Source: DATLED01 sp035525495
GTDB lineage: Bacteria > Actinomycetota > Acidimicrobiia > Acidimicrobiales > CADCTF01
Length of the DNA stretch: 64,000 nucleotides
Direction of reading: 5' to 3'
Assembly (NCBI GenBank): GCA_035525495.1
Contig: DATLED010000058.1
Coordinates: forward strand, 62,001-126,000
The notes beneath the pieces are model-generated. The model had not been told where the DNA came from. It was given only the letters and a program-made list of their open reading frames with translations, and did not search any database. This document shows positions 32,564-40,775 of this stretch, piece by piece (the first letter of the stretch is position 1; every line of letters starts with the position of its first letter). The position numbers and the translations under genes were made by a program.

Positions 32564-34953
32564 CCCTCCTCGAGGACCGGACGGGCCCGACGACCGAAGA
32601 GACCGAAGCGGACGTCGCGCCCATCATCGAGGGCCGGCTGGCTGCCGCCGACGCTGCTCGCATCGGCGGTTCCGGGGGCGGGGAGACGCCGAGGCCCGAA
32701 GTCGGTGAGACCCTGCCACCCCTGGCCGGCCAGCTCCGGAGCGCGCTGGCGGCCGGTCTCTCCACGGCCGCGGTGGGGCTCGTCGTCGGTGGCATCTTCG
32801 GATCGTGGGCCGCGAGGGGACTCGGGCTGGCGGCGGCGGCGATCGGTGCCGGATGGGCGCTGCTCTCGGCGCGATCGTCCCGAGCGACGGCGATGCAGGC
32901 AGCGATGCCGGTCGTCCTGCTCGTCGTGTCCGCCGCGCTGCTGATCACTGCCCCAGGCGGGCCCGGGTCCATGCTCGACGCCGTACGCGAAGCCATCGCT
33001 GCGGGCCGGGCGATCCGTCCGCCCGTGCCCTTCGACCCCGGTTGGCGCGTCCTGATCGTCATGGTCGTCGGGATGCTCGGGTTCGGCGCGGCGTCGGTCG
33101 CCCTCGGCGCCAACGCGCCGAAGCTGGGGATCGTCCTGCCGCTCCCGTTCCTCGGGCTCGCATCCGTGACGCAGCCCGAGTCGGAGCAGCTGCTGGCGGG
33201 GGTGTTCGCCTTCGTACCGGTGCTGGCGGCGATCGCCGTCCTCTACGGCGGCGATCTCGACCAGACGCGTGACCTCGGCTCGGCGTTCGAGCTGAAGCGA
33301 CTGGTGCGGGGGTTGCTCGCCGCCGTTCCCCTCGTCGGAGTGCTGCTCGCCCTCGGCTCGGCCAACTTCCTCTTCCCCGACCCCGTCTTCGATCCCGACG
33401 ACAAGCCGCAGAAGCCGAGGGCGGCTCCACTCTCGGCGGATCAGGACCGGGTCCTCTTCGAAGTGTCCTCGGGCGCGCCCTTCACCGGTCCGTGGCGCAC
33501 CGGCGCCCTCGACGTGTACGAGGACGACAGCTTCCTCATCGCCGGCTTCGACCGCCACCGTCTCGTCGACCTCGACCGCACGGGGATCGTGTCGAAGATC
33601 CGCACGAGCGCGACCCAGAACCGCGTCACGATCACCGTCCGCGACATCGGCAACTCGGCCGTCGTGCCGATCCTCGGCGGGACGACCCAGGTCGAGTCCG
33701 ACGGTGATCTCGTCCTCGACCCCCGCACCACCACCTTGCGCGTCCCGACCGGTCGCGCTCCCGCAGGTCTCGTCTACACGCTCTCGGTGCCGGGCTACGC
33801 GTCGGAGTCCGAGCTCGCGGACGCCGTCGCCGGGAGCGGTCCCTCGTTGGCATTGCAGCGGGCCGTACCGCCGCCGCCGCCAGGGGTCCAGGCGTTGCTC
33901 GACCAGTCGCCGACCAACCCGTGGAAGCGGCTCGACTTCCTGCGGACGAAGCTGCTGGGCGCGGTGACCGCCAAGGGCGTGGGCGCCCCCATCCCCGTGG
34001 CGCGGGCACGCGTGGAGGAGATGCTCGCCGGGAAGGGCACGGCGACGCCGTTCGAGATCGTGGCGGCCGAGGCCCTGCTCGCCCGCTGGGCCGGCGTCCC
34101 TTCCCGCGTCGGGTTCGGCTTCGACGGGGTCAACGCCGAGGAGGTGGGCGGGGTGTCGGTGTCTACCGTCCGGCCACGCAACGCCGCGCAGTGGCTCGAG
34201 GTGTGGTTCGACGGCTACGGCTGGGTGCCGCTCGTGGGTTCGCCGGCGAAGGCCGAGGCGAGCCTCGACACCGATCCGAACGCGCGGTTCGACCCGGGCA
34301 TCGAGCCGAGCGACGACGTCGCCGTCGAGGTCTACCTGCCGTTCGAGCTCGAGGACCTGACCCAGCTGTACCAACGCATCCGCGACCGCGTCGCGCAGGC
34401 TCTCCCGGCCGTCGTCCTCCTCGCGAGCGCGTGGATCGGATGGCCGTTCGGGGCCAAGGTGATCCGCAGGTCGCGCCGCCGCCGCTGGGCAACGGCGCAC
34501 GACGCGAGGACGCGCGTGGCGGTCGAGTACGCCGAGCTCCGCGACTTCGCCATCGATCTCGGTGTCGGAGACATCTACGACACGCCGCTCGAATACCTCT
34601 CCAAGGTGCGCGACGACCGCGAGCACGCGGAGTTGGCGTGGCTGGCGTCGCGCGCCCTCTACGGCGACCTGCGCACCGACCTGACCGACGCCGACGTCCT
34701 GGCGGCCGAGGAGCTCTCCGCGTCGGTCCGGCGCCGCTTGGCCGAGGCCCAGCCGCTCCAGGTCCGCCTTCTGGCCCACGTGAGCCGGGCCTCGATCGAC
34801 CAGCCGTACACGACGGAGGTCCCGAACATCGTCCGCCTGCGGGTGCCGTTCGTCGCCACCGCTCGCGCCCGGGTGCGGGCGGCGCCGCGAGCCTGGCAAC
34901 GGCGTTGGCGCCGCCGACGCCGCCCCCTGGCACGGATCGGAAGCGCGAGATGA
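32560..34953 (+). CDS. Membrane transglutaminase-like protein lacking the catalytic residues
   Basis: A 797-residue protein arranged like the MoxR-linked transglutaminases: about six N-terminal membrane segments (to residue 280), a beta-rich extracellular part, a transglutaminase-like domain (about 480-570), one more membrane segment near 615, and a cytosolic helical tail. The catalytic Cys is not there: GTATPFEIVAAEALL (from Gly493) stands where a Cys is expected. The His position near 543 reads AAQWLEVW instead of HAWVEV, and the Asp region reads GWVPLVGSP. It is probably a structural pseudoenzyme. Confidence 0.85.
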   Translation: MTLLEDRTGPTTEETEADVAPIIEGRLAAADAARIGGSGGGETPRPEVGETLPPLAGQLRSALAAGLSTAAVGLVVGGIFGSWAARGLGLAAAAIGAGWALLSARSSRATAMQAAMPVVLLVVSAALLITAPGGPGSMLDAVREAIAAGRAIRPPVPFDPGWRVLIVMVVGMLGFGAASVALGANAPKLGIVLPLPFLGLASVTQPESEQLLAGVFAFVPVLAAIAVLYGGDLDQTRDLGSAFELKRLVRGLLAAVPLVGVLLALGSANFLFPDPVFDPDDKPQKPRAAPLSADQDRVLFEVSSGAPFTGPWRTGALDVYEDDSFLIAGFDRHRLVDLDRTGIVSKIRTSATQNRVTITVRDIGNSAVVPILGGTTQVESDGDLVLDPRTTTLRVPTGRAPAGLVYTLSVPGYASESELADAVAGSGPSLALQRAVPPPPPGVQALLDQSPTNPWKRLDFLRTKLLGAVTAKGVGAPIPVARARVEEMLAGKGTATPFEIVAAEALLARWAGVPSRVGFGFDGVNAEEVGGVSVSTVRPRNAAQWLEVWFDGYGWVPLVGSPAKAEASLDTDPNARFDPGIEPSDDVAVEVYLPFELEDLTQLYQRIRDRVAQALPAVVLLASAWIGWPFGAKVIRRSRRRRWATAHDARTRVAVEYAELRDFAIDLGVGDIYDTPLEYLSKVRDDREHAELAWLASRALYGDLRTDLTDADVLAAEELSASVRRRLAEAQPLQVRLLAHVSRASIDQPYTTEVPNIVRLRVPFVATARARVRAAPRAWQRRWRRRRRPLARIGSAR

Positions 34954-35987
34954 CGCACCGCGCCCCGATGCGGGTGGTGGCGCTGCTCGCCGCCTCGCTC
35001 CTCGTCGCCGCCTGCGGGCCGAGCCGTCCTGACCGCCTCGAGTTCGGTGTCCAGCGCATCGCTCTGGGCATCGCCTTCGTCGACGAGGATGCCGCGCCGC
35101 CACCCGAGCCGGAGGTCATCGTCCGCCTGATCCCCGCGCCCCCCGAGGTCTACCAACCCGGCTTCGACTTCGAGTCGGTGCGGGTGCGAGACGACGACGA
35201 GGCCGAGGACGAGGGCGACGACGACATCATCATCCCGCCGCTTCCGCCGCGCTGTCCCGCCGCGTCGCCGGAGGCCACGATCGACCTGCCCGTCTCGCCG
35301 TCGGTCCTCGACCCCCCTGCACCGGGGCGGTACCCGCGGGCGAACGCGGGCTCGATCGAGCTCGTCACCGCGGGCCCGGCTCTCAAGTTCCCGTATCCGT
35401 TCGAGTCGAGCTGGCTCGTGTCGCCCGAACGGAAGGCCGCGGGCAAGACGGGAACGGTGGCGCTTCCGTCGAACGCGCCGACGGGACGGCAGTGGACCGT
35501 CACGAAGCAGCTCGGCGGGTTCCAGACGATCGAGCTGATGGAGCTGGCCTCGAACGGGGTGCTGCTCGTCGAACGGCGGATCGTGAACGCCGGGGTGGAG
35601 ACCGTCCTGCGGCCCGACCCACCGGTGACCTTCTTCCAGTTCGGCGCGGAGGGTGACTCGTGGAACTCCGCGGGGGCCGACGTCGCACACGACCTCGCCA
35701 TCGTCATCCAGGGCTCGATCAAGGACCGTGCGGTCATCGACGTGTGCGGCGTGCTGGCCGAGGCGTTCGTGATCGGATACACCGAACAGGTCGTGAACCT
35801 GGCCACCGGCGAGACGAGCGGCACGGATTCCGCCGAGCCGTCGACCGTCTTCTATGCCCCGCAGTACGGAGGGCTCGTCGTGAAGGAGCAGATGCACACC
35901 ACCCAACGGGTGACGGCCGCCGACGGCTCGCCGGTGGTGATCAACCTCGACTACGTCAGCACCCTGACCTCCATCGACCCCACGTGA
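34950..35987 (+). CDS. Lipoprotein of the MoxR cluster
   Basis: A 345-residue predicted lipoprotein: VVALLAASLLVAACG gives a classical lipobox (LVAAC). The start ATG overlaps the previous stop; an internal ATG at 34968 would also keep the signal peptide. An acidic linker (DDDEAEDEGDDD) lies near residue 80. The body is beta-rich with no known catalytic motif. It overlaps the following lipoprotein gene by 4 bases. Confidence 0.8.
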   Translation: MTHRAPMRVVALLAASLLVAACGPSRPDRLEFGVQRIALGIAFVDEDAAPPPEPEVIVRLIPAPPEVYQPGFDFESVRVRDDDEAEDEGDDDIIIPPLPPRCPAASPEATIDLPVSPSVLDPPAPGRYPRANAGSIELVTAGPALKFPYPFESSWLVSPERKAAGKTGTVALPSNAPTGRQWTVTKQLGGFQTIELMELASNGVLLVERRIVNAGVETVLRPDPPVTFFQFGAEGDSWNSAGADVAHDLAIVIQGSIKDRAVIDVCGVLAEAFVIGYTEQVVNLATGETSGTDSAEPSTVFYAPQYGGLVVKEQMHTTQRVTAADGSPVVINLDYVSTLTSIDPT

Positions 35988-36553
35988 GACGTCGGGCCGA
36001 CCTCCTCGCGGCGGTGGTGCTGGCGCTGGCCCTGGCCTCCACGGCCGCCGGGTGTGGCTCCGGCAGTGACGCCGCCGTCGTGTCCAAGCGCGTGCCCGAC
36101 GACCTGGTCCCCGACCAGTACACCGACGAGGGGCTGTTGGTGCTGGAGAACACCGACGAGTCGACCGTCGACGCGCTCGCCAATGCCAAGGACACCACGC
36201 TCGCCGCCGACACGCGGGTGTGGGAGATCCGCCGGGGGCAGCGGCTGGTGGCCACGCTGCAGGTCTCCTCGGTGCTCCCGAAGGTGCACCTCCTCGAGGA
36301 GGACGTGCGCGATCGCTTCGTCGCACAGGTCATCCCCGGCCAGGTGAGCCGCATCCGAACGGGCGACGTCGAGGTGTTCACGACGTCGGTCGACGACAAG
36401 ACCACCTATCTCTGGTTCGGTTCGGAGCTGTTCGAGATCCTCCAGACGAAGGACCGGGAGCTGCAGCCCGAGAAGCTCCTCGCCGCGGTCGTCGCCTACC
36501 AGGACGACAAGAAGGGATGGGTGCCGCTGCCCCTGCTGGTCGAGCTCGAGTGA
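35984..36553 (+). CDS. Small lipoprotein, last gene of the MoxR cluster
   Basis: A 189-residue predicted lipoprotein starting at GTG 35984. The signal ends ALASTAAGCGSG with the lipid-attached Cys near residue 24. The rest (VWEIRRGQRLVATLQVSSVL, then YLWFGSELFEILQ) is a mixed fold without recognised motifs. It faces the next gene with only 2 bases between their stops. Confidence 0.78.
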   Translation: MRRRADLLAAVVLALALASTAAGCGSGSDAAVVSKRVPDDLVPDQYTDEGLLVLENTDESTVDALANAKDTTLAADTRVWEIRRGQRLVATLQVSSVLPKVHLLEEDVRDRFVAQVIPGQVSRIRTGDVEVFTTSVDDKTTYLWFGSELFEILQTKDRELQPEKLLAAVVAYQDDKKGWVPLPLLVELE

Positions 36554-36555
36554 CC

Positions 36556-37011
36556 TCAGGTCCGGCACTCGGGGATCGGGGGCAGGGCCGGAGTCGGGTG
36601 GCCCGGTCCAGCCGTCCGAAGCTCCTCGAGCACCGACCGCACCGAACGGCGGGCCTCCTCCCGACCAGGGGCGGTGCAGTGCACGACCGTGGCCGCCACC
36701 ACCTGGATGTACCCGCTCGCGGCGCCGAGCGCGGCGCACCGCTCGGGTTCCGCCACCCGGTCGCAGGTGACGATCGCCCGGTTCAGGGCCGACGCGGTGC
36801 GCGCCAGCGTGCGTCCGGCCTCGAGGCCCGTGCCGTACCCGTCGTCGGATCCGGCGATGGCGACGGCGTCGGTCACGGGATCGTCCCCCCGCAGGTGGCT
36901 CGTCACGGCCACGCCGACGCTTGCCATGACGACCGAGGCCAGGCCGATCCCCAGCCAGGCCCGGCGGCGGCGCGAGCGGACCGGCGTTGCCGCCGGGGGT
37001 TCCTGCGTCAT
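36556..37011 (-). CDS. Membrane-anchored hypothetical protein
   Basis: A 151-residue protein with a basic N-terminus (RSRRRRAWLG), one membrane segment at about 19-37 (IGLASVVMASVGVAVTS), and an exported part with four Cys residues (TCDRV, ERCAAL, VHCTA, ECRT) that could form disulfides. No family is recognised. Convergent with the MoxR cluster. Confidence 0.65.
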   Translation of the reverse strand: MTQEPPAATPVRSRRRRAWLGIGLASVVMASVGVAVTSHLRGDDPVTDAVAIAGSDDGYGTGLEAGRTLARTASALNRAIVTCDRVAEPERCAALGAASGYIQVVAATVVHCTAPGREEARRSVRSVLEELRTAGPGHPTPALPPIPECRT

Positions 37012-37104
37012 GGGATCAGCTTGCTCCGACGGCCGACCAGCCGACCCGTCGCCGCCCTCGAAACCTGGCCCTAGGCGGTTCTCGCGCCCCGTTGGTGGAT
37101 CCCA

Positions 37105-37134
37105 TGTGACGTAGCGCCCGGAGTGGCGTATCCT
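37105..37134 (+). promoter_or_regulatory. Possible promoter of the sigma factor gene
   Basis: TATCCT at 37129-37134 fits an actinobacterial -10 box, with TGTGAC 18 bases upstream as a weak -35. The start codon lies 47 bases downstream behind GGAGGA. This is pattern reading only. Confidence 0.35.
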
Positions 37135-37180
37135 GGCCCTTCCCCCGATTCCTTCGCGGGGATGCTTGGAGGATGTATCT

Positions 37181-38110
37181 GTGGCGAAGCGCGAGCACGC
37201 AGCTCCGGACGAGGATCTGGTCCGGCTCTACCTCACCGACATCGGCCGACACGGCCTGCTTTCCAAGGACGACGAGGCGACGCTTGCAGAAGCCCGTCTC
37301 GTCGGACTCGAAGCGGCCGACGAGCTGAAGTCCGGCAAGACCTTGACGGCGGCTCGAAAGCGGCAGCTCCGTCGGCTCGTCCAGGAGGGGGAGGCGGCCG
37401 AGCTGCGCTTCGTCGAGTCCAACCTCCGCCTGGTGGTCTCGATCGCCAAGAAGTACCAGGCCAGCGGCGTGCCCCTCCTCGACCTCGTCCAGGAGGGCAA
37501 CCTCGGCCTGATGCACGCGGTGGAGAAGTTCGACCACCGCAAGGGCTTCAAGTTCTCGACCTACGCCACCTGGTGGATCCGTCAGGCCATCACCCGCGGC
37601 ATCGCCAACACGGGCCGCAGCATCCGCCTTCCCGTGCACGCCGGCGACATGGTCAAGCAGCTCCAGCGCACCCGCGCCGAGCTCGAGGACAAGCTCGGGC
37701 GCGGCCCGACCACCTCGGAGATCGCCGAGGCCATGGACGAGCCGTTCGAGAAGATCCGCACGCTCCTCAGCCATCTGAGCGAGCCGGCCAGCCTCAGCGC
37801 GCCGCTTCGGGAGGACAGCGACGGCGAGCTCGGTGACACCGTCGCCGACCACTCCGCCGTCTCGCCCGAAGAGGCGATGCTCGAGGCCGCACTCGTCAGC
37901 GAGGTCGAGAAGGTCCTCGCCCCCCTCGAGGACCGGGAGCGCTCGATCCTGCGTCTCCGCTACGGCCTCGACGGCGGCGAGCCCCGCACGCTCGACGACG
38001 TCGGTCAGCACTTCTCACTGACCCGTGAGCGCATCCGTCAGATCGAGGCCAAGGCGATGTCCAAGCTCCGCCACCCCTCGACCGACGTCGCCTTCAGCTT
38101 CTCGACCTGA
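37181..38110 (+). CDS. RNA polymerase sigma factor, RpoD/SigB-like sigma-70
   Basis: A 309-residue sigma factor with region 1.2 (DLVRLYLTDIGRHGLLSKDD), region 2 for core binding and -10 recognition (FVESNLRLVVSIAKKYQ; GFKFSTYATWWIRQAITRGI), region 3 and region 4.2 (FSLTRERIRQIEAKAMSKLR). It lacks a long acidic region 1.1 and is short, like group 2 sigmas. I start at GTG 37181, 7 bases after GGAGGA; a TTG at 37166 is possible but has no ribosome site. Confidence 0.92.
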   Translation: MAKREHAAPDEDLVRLYLTDIGRHGLLSKDDEATLAEARLVGLEAADELKSGKTLTAARKRQLRRLVQEGEAAELRFVESNLRLVVSIAKKYQASGVPLLDLVQEGNLGLMHAVEKFDHRKGFKFSTYATWWIRQAITRGIANTGRSIRLPVHAGDMVKQLQRTRAELEDKLGRGPTTSEIAEAMDEPFEKIRTLLSHLSEPASLSAPLREDSDGELGDTVADHSAVSPEEAMLEAALVSEVEKVLAPLEDRERSILRLRYGLDGGEPRTLDDVGQHFSLTRERIRQIEAKAMSKLRHPSTDVAFSFST

Positions 38111-38146
38111 TCCTCCGGCTCCACGTTCGGGGAGCGGCACCCGGCC

Positions 38147-38914
38147 TCATCTTCGCGGCGTCGCGAAGCTGAGGATCGAGGCCGACTTCCCGTCGTCGGG
38201 GAGGAGGTGGACGATCACGGCGTCGCCGGCGACCTCGGCGAAGATCGGGTTCTGTGTCGCGGCGCGGCCGGTCGCCGGCGAGCGGTGGGGGAACGGCACC
38301 TCGCGCACCATCGTGAGGTCGTCGGCCCGGAGCACGCCGATCCCACCGAGGGCATCGGCCCCGACGCCGCCGCACACGACGAACCCGTCGCCGAGCCATT
38401 GCCCGTCCTGGTGGTCGACGAAGTGGCCGGGGTTGCGCACGTCGGCCACCTCGGACCCGTCGTCCACCCGCCACCGCTTGAAGTGCCGGGATCCCCACGT
38501 CCACCCGACGAGGTCGCCGTCGGGTCCGCACCGCACCACCGCGCCCACGTGGTCGTCGACACCGAAGGCCACGCTCGCGGACCGCTCGCCTGGCACCAGC
38601 CGGGCGATCGTGGCCGTCGACCGGGGCCGGTACTCCGAGCAGGCGATCCACAGCGACGTCCCGTCGAAGTCCATGCCACCTGGGTGGAAGCGGACGTCGT
38701 CGCCGACCGGGACCCGGTCGAGCAGCGCGCCCGTCACGTCGTCGACGGCGAGGACCCACCCCGACCGGTCGGCGATGTCGACCGTCGAGATCCACCACAC
38801 GCCGCCGATCCGCACCATGCCCTGCGGGTGGCGGACGTCGAAGGGCAGCGCCAGCGACCCCGCCGGCTCCCAGACCGTGCCGCGATGGAGGCGCAGGAAC
38901 GTGTCGGCGAACAC
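38147..38914 (-). CDS. Propeller-like protein (resembles DUF6454)
   Basis: A 255-residue protein of repeated beta strands with Trp and Gly turns (RIGGVWWISTVDIADRSG; DFDGTSLWIACSEYRP). The HFVDHQDGQWLGDGFVVCGG stretch fits my memory of DUF6454, a family of unknown function. No signal peptide is evident. Divergent from the LLM oxidoreductase with about 31 bases between starts. Confidence 0.68.
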   Translation of the reverse strand: MFADTFLRLHRGTVWEPAGSLALPFDVRHPQGMVRIGGVWWISTVDIADRSGWVLAVDDVTGALLDRVPVGDDVRFHPGGMDFDGTSLWIACSEYRPRSTATIARLVPGERSASVAFGVDDHVGAVVRCGPDGDLVGWTWGSRHFKRWRVDDGSEVADVRNPGHFVDHQDGQWLGDGFVVCGGVGADALGGIGVLRADDLTMVREVPFPHRSPATGRAATQNPIFAEVAGDAVIVHLLPDDGKSASILSFATPRR

Positions 38915-38945
38915 GTAGGCACGCTACGTGTGCAACCCTCGACGC

Positions 38946-39989
38946 GTGCCGCTGCCGACGTTGTCCGTCCTCGACCTGGCGCCCGTCGTGCTCGGTTCGA
39001 CCCCGTCGGAGGCGCTGGCCAACAGCCTCGACCTCGTCCGCCACGTGGAGCATTTCGGCTACCACCGCTACTGGGTCGCCGAGCACCACAACATGCCAGG
39101 CATCGCGTCGTCGTCCCCGCCGGTGCTGATCGCGCATCTCGCCGCCGGCACCTCGAGGATCCGCCTCGGGAGCGGCGGCGTGATGCTGCCGAACCACGCC
39201 CCCCTCGTCGTGGCCGAGCAGTTCGGGATGCTCGAGGCCCTCCATCCGGGGCGGATCGACCTCGGCATCGGCCGCGCGCCCGGTACCGACCCTGTCACCG
39301 CGCACGCGCTGCGTCGCAACGCCGAGGGGATCTCCGCCGACGAGTTCCCCCGCCAGCTCGGCGAGCTGCTCGCCTTCTTCAACGGGACGTTCCCCGAGAC
39401 CCACCCGTACCACGCCATCACGGCGACGCCGGGCCTCGGGTACCAGCCGGCCCTGTGGCTTCTCGGGTCGAGCGCCTACAGCGCGGAGGTGGCCGGCCTG
39501 CTCGGGTTGCCGTTCTCCTTCGCCCACCACTTCTCCGCCGAGAACACGATGCCGGCACTGGCGCACTACCGCGCCTCGTTCCGTCCGTCCGACACGCTTG
39601 CCGAACCATGCGCGTCGATCGGTGTGTCGGTGATCGTCGGCGAGGACGACGCCCACGCCCACTGGCTCGCCGGACCGAGCCGGCTCTCGTTCGTCCGCCG
39701 CCGCACCGGCCGACCGGCGCGGCTGTCGTCACCGGAGGAGGCCGCCGAGTACCACTTCACGCCGATGGAGTCTGAGCTCTTGCGGTCGTGGAGCTCGACG
39801 TCGGTCGTCGGCGGCCCCGACACCGTGCGGCGCGAGCTCGAGGCGTTGGCGGCACGGACCGGTGTCCAGGAGCTGCTGGTCCTCACGAGCGTGCACGGTC
39901 ACAAGGACCGGATGCGCTCCTACGAGCTACTCGCGCAGGCGGCGGAGCTCGACGGTGCCCCACAGCCGGAGGGCGTCGAGTCGGCCTGA
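38946..39989 (+). CDS. LLM-class flavin-dependent oxidoreductase (MsnO8-like)
   Basis: A 347-residue luciferase-like monooxygenase. The N-terminus LPTLSVLDLAPV, the YWVAEHHNMPGIASSSP loop and RIRLGSGGVMLPNHAPLVVA are standard for this FMN- or F420-using family. GTG 38946 gives the canonical start; GTG 38928 would add six residues. The 3' end overlaps the convergent DUF1062 gene by 63 bases. Substrate unknown. Confidence 0.9.
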   Translation: MPLPTLSVLDLAPVVLGSTPSEALANSLDLVRHVEHFGYHRYWVAEHHNMPGIASSSPPVLIAHLAAGTSRIRLGSGGVMLPNHAPLVVAEQFGMLEALHPGRIDLGIGRAPGTDPVTAHALRRNAEGISADEFPRQLGELLAFFNGTFPETHPYHAITATPGLGYQPALWLLGSSAYSAEVAGLLGLPFSFAHHFSAENTMPALAHYRASFRPSDTLAEPCASIGVSVIVGEDDAHAHWLAGPSRLSFVRRRTGRPARLSSPEEAAEYHFTPMESELLRSWSSTSVVGGPDTVRRELEALAARTGVQELLVLTSVHGHKDRMRSYELLAQAAELDGAPQPEGVESA

Positions 39990-40469
39990 CCCGCCGCCGA
40001 TGACGCCGACGGAGTCGCGGGCGACGGACCGGGGGACCTCGAGGGCGCTGGCCACGACGGCGTCGAGGCGCACGAGCAGCGGCTCGGGCAGCTCGAGGAC
40101 GAGTCGGTCGCAGGCGCACCCCGTCGAGGGCGTCACCTGCCACTCGTCGCCGGTGTCGACGCCGACACCGGCGCGCCGCAGCATCGAGACGTCCCGCGCC
40201 ATGCGGCGGGCGACGGCCACATCGTTGTCGTACGCGGCGTCGAGCAACGGACGAGCCACCTTTCGCACCGCCGTGCGCTCGACGACGGTCACGTTCCTCG
40301 TGGCGTCGCAATGCGTGCACGCGTAGAGCAGCCAGATGTCGACGAGCTTCCCGTTGCCGTTGGCGCGGAAGCGCTCGCGGCACGCGAAGCGCCGGGTGTC
40401 GCGACACGAGCGGCAATGGGTGCGGATGGTCGGTAGGGCGACGGACGTCACGGTGAAGCGGTGCAGCAC
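39927..40469 (-). CDS. DUF1062 protein with zinc-ribbon N-terminus
   Basis: A 180-residue protein. CRSCRDTRRFACRERFRANG and YACTHCDATRNVTVVER form the paired Cys motifs of DUF1062, likely one zinc ribbon. A helical C-terminal half follows. The family function is unknown. The start is GTG 40469. It overlaps the LLM oxidoreductase gene tail to tail. Confidence 0.82.
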   Translation of the reverse strand: MLHRFTVTSVALPTIRTHCRSCRDTRRFACRERFRANGNGKLVDIWLLYACTHCDATRNVTVVERTAVRKVARPLLDAAYDNDVAVARRMARDVSMLRRAGVGVDTGDEWQVTPSTGCACDRLVLELPEPLLVRLDAVVASALEVPRSVARDSVGVIGGGSGRLDALRLWGTVELRRLRE

Positions 40470-40701
40470 GAACGGCTCCTCGGGCTCGTGCGGAGACCCG
40501 GGGGCAGGAGCGGACGTGCCGTCGTGGCGGTACCACGCGCGACGGAGGCGCGGCAGTCGCGGAGCGACGGACGGGGGCGGCGGCCGACCGGGCCACCGCG
40601 CATCGCGAATCAGGACCCGGCGCGGGTCCTGGCACTACGACGGGGTAGGCGCGGTCAGCGCCTCGCGAACGTCATGCGATCGCGAGCGTACCCAAAGCGC
40701 G

Positions 40702-40750
40702 GTTCTGGGCGGGCTCGACGACCGATGAGGTCGTTGAGCCCGCCCAGAAC
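40702..40750. repeat. Palindrome, family 2, good copy
   Basis: Arms 40702-40723 and 40729-40750 (22 bases, one mismatch) with a 5-base loop, opening GTTCTGGGCGGGCTC. It lies downstream of the acyl-CoA dehydrogenase, in the 306-base gap 40470-40775, which otherwise holds nothing I recognise. A worn copy lies at 1988-2036. Confidence 0.9.
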
Positions 40751-40775
40751 GGGAACGGGAAGCGAGCCGAGAGGC

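Noticed and set aside
32002..35103. 1033-codon open frame on the minus strand
   Set aside because: Antisense to DUF58 and the transglutaminase-like gene; no domain pattern.
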